Source: CAYTLW01 sp964438735 (GTDB lineage Bacteria > Myxococcota_A > UBA9042). From it: 15,307 nucleotides of DNA. The notes under the pieces were generated by a model. That model saw nothing but the letters and a program-made list of their open reading frames with translations, was not told the DNA's origin and made no database searches. The position numbers and the translations under genes were made by a program. This document shows positions 14,621 to 15,307 of this stretch, one piece after another. The DNA is taken from positions 1 to 15,307 of the forward strand of contig CAYTLW010000160.1 of the NCBI GenBank assembly GCA_964438735.1, written 5' to 3'. How positions within the stretch are numbered: the first letter of the stretch is position 1; each line of letters begins with the position of its first letter.

Positions 14621-15307
14621 ATGAAGCGCATCATCTCGCAGATCAGCCATCCGATCGCCAAAGCCCTGGTGACCGCCCTCGCCGTCAGCCTGCTCGTCGG
14701 CGCCTGCGCCGAGCAGCGCGACCCCATCGATCGCGTGCAGCCCAACGCCCTGGCCAAGTCGAGCTTCGACGGTCGCTGGTACTACCAGCGCACTGTGGTC
14801 GACGTGCCGGCGGCCAACGGCTTCACCTTCGTCGGCAATACGGACCATAGCGGCCTGCAGATCGCCCGCTTCGACATTCAAGAGGACACCCTCTACGTGC
14901 GCCGGGATATCGAGCTCATCAAGAGTGGCGACCTCAAAGAAGAGAAGGGCGACGCCTATGAGGGCGAGGTCATCGCGGCCTTCCGCATCATCAAACACTT
15001 CGACATCCGCCACGCCTACAACCCGACCACGGGCGAAGAGCTGAACATCCTCGAGGAGAACAGCGTCGACCGACCCTGGTACGAGCGCGACTACGTGCGC
15101 GTGGACTGGTCCAACAACCAGGTGCACAACTACCAGCTCGACTTCGAGCGCGAGTCCATCGAGTCGGTGCCCTACTGGGTTCAGGACACCAACCCCGACG
15201 GCACACGCAACCCCGACGCGCCGCTCTTCGAGGAGGACGGCAGCTACTTCGACATCACCAGCCGCATCTTCGCCAAGGCGGGCACCATCGAGTACCCGCC
15301 CTACGGC
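14621..15307 (+). CDS. Predicted lipoprotein, 3' end missing
   Basis: The first 229 codons are visible and the frame is open at the right edge. The N-terminus has a basic start (MKRIISQ), a hydrophobic core (ALVTALAVSLLVG) and a lipobox VGAC with C29 as the probable lipidated cysteine. The mature start AEQRDPIDRVQPNALAKS and later DRPWYERDYVRVDWSNNQV and YFDITSRIFAKAG are beta-rich, acidic and aromatic. I associate this start with a family of large lipoproteins in Myxococcota-type genomes, some of which I believe carry zinc-metallopeptidase domains farther on; nothing in the visible part tests that, so no enzymatic role is claimed. It is probably in an operon with the barrel gene. Confidence 0.85.
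   Translation, partial: MKRIISQISHPIAKALVTALAVSLLVGACAEQRDPIDRVQPNALAKSSFDGRWYYQRTVVDVPAANGFTFVGNTDHSGLQIARFDIQEDTLYVRRDIELIKSGDLKEEKGDAYEGEVIAAFRIIKHFDIRHAYNPTTGEELNILEENSVDRPWYERDYVRVDWSNNQVHNYQLDFERESIESVPYWVQDTNPDGTRNPDAPLFEEDGSYFDITSRIFAKAGTIEYPPYG

Overview
The window is GC-rich, strongly GC3-biased, tightly packed bacterial DNA from a Gram-negative with outer-membrane barrels and lipoproteins. A long Cys-rich lipoprotein with a parallel beta-helix and a second lipoprotein whose mature part starts CAEQRDPIDRVQPNAL are of kinds I associate with Myxococcota and relatives (former Deltaproteobacteria). That placement is an inference from protein style; no rRNA or other marker is present.

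Bases 1-8355 hold a cellulose synthase operon in the order bcsA (3' part only) - bcsB - bcsZ - bcsC, all on the + strand, with 15 nt, -1 nt and -16 nt junctions. BcsA polymerises UDP-glucose, moves the glucan through the inner membrane and is switched on by c-di-GMP through its C-terminal PilZ domain. BcsB is the periplasmic partner anchored by a C-terminal membrane helix. BcsZ is the periplasmic GH8 endoglucanase. BcsC is the TPR-plus-beta-barrel exporter across the outer membrane.

Only 39 nt after bcsC, on the same strand and with its own strong Shine-Dalgarno, is a 1029-residue predicted lipoprotein (8395-11484). It has a Cys-rich N-terminal third and a right-handed parallel beta-helix built from 55-residue repeats in near-perfect register. 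It is not a standard bcs gene and looks like a fifth member of the operon. It is the most interesting item here: a candidate surface or periplasmic protein that binds or modifies the exported glucan.

A convergent - strand unit follows: a CrtI/retinol-saturase-like FAD oxidoreductase (13281-11641) and a 48-codon small ORF joined to it by a TGATG stop/start overlap. A 275-nt divergent intergenic region (13282-13556) holds a perfect 10-bp inverted repeat and a cluster of TGCA-core sites. Beyond it, on the + strand, lie a predicted outer-membrane beta-barrel protein (13557-14603) and, 17 nt later, a lipoprotein gene cut off by the window's right edge (14621-15307).

No tRNA, rRNA, CRISPR array, insertion sequence or convincing terminator was seen. 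The many long ORFs in other frames are by-products of high GC3.
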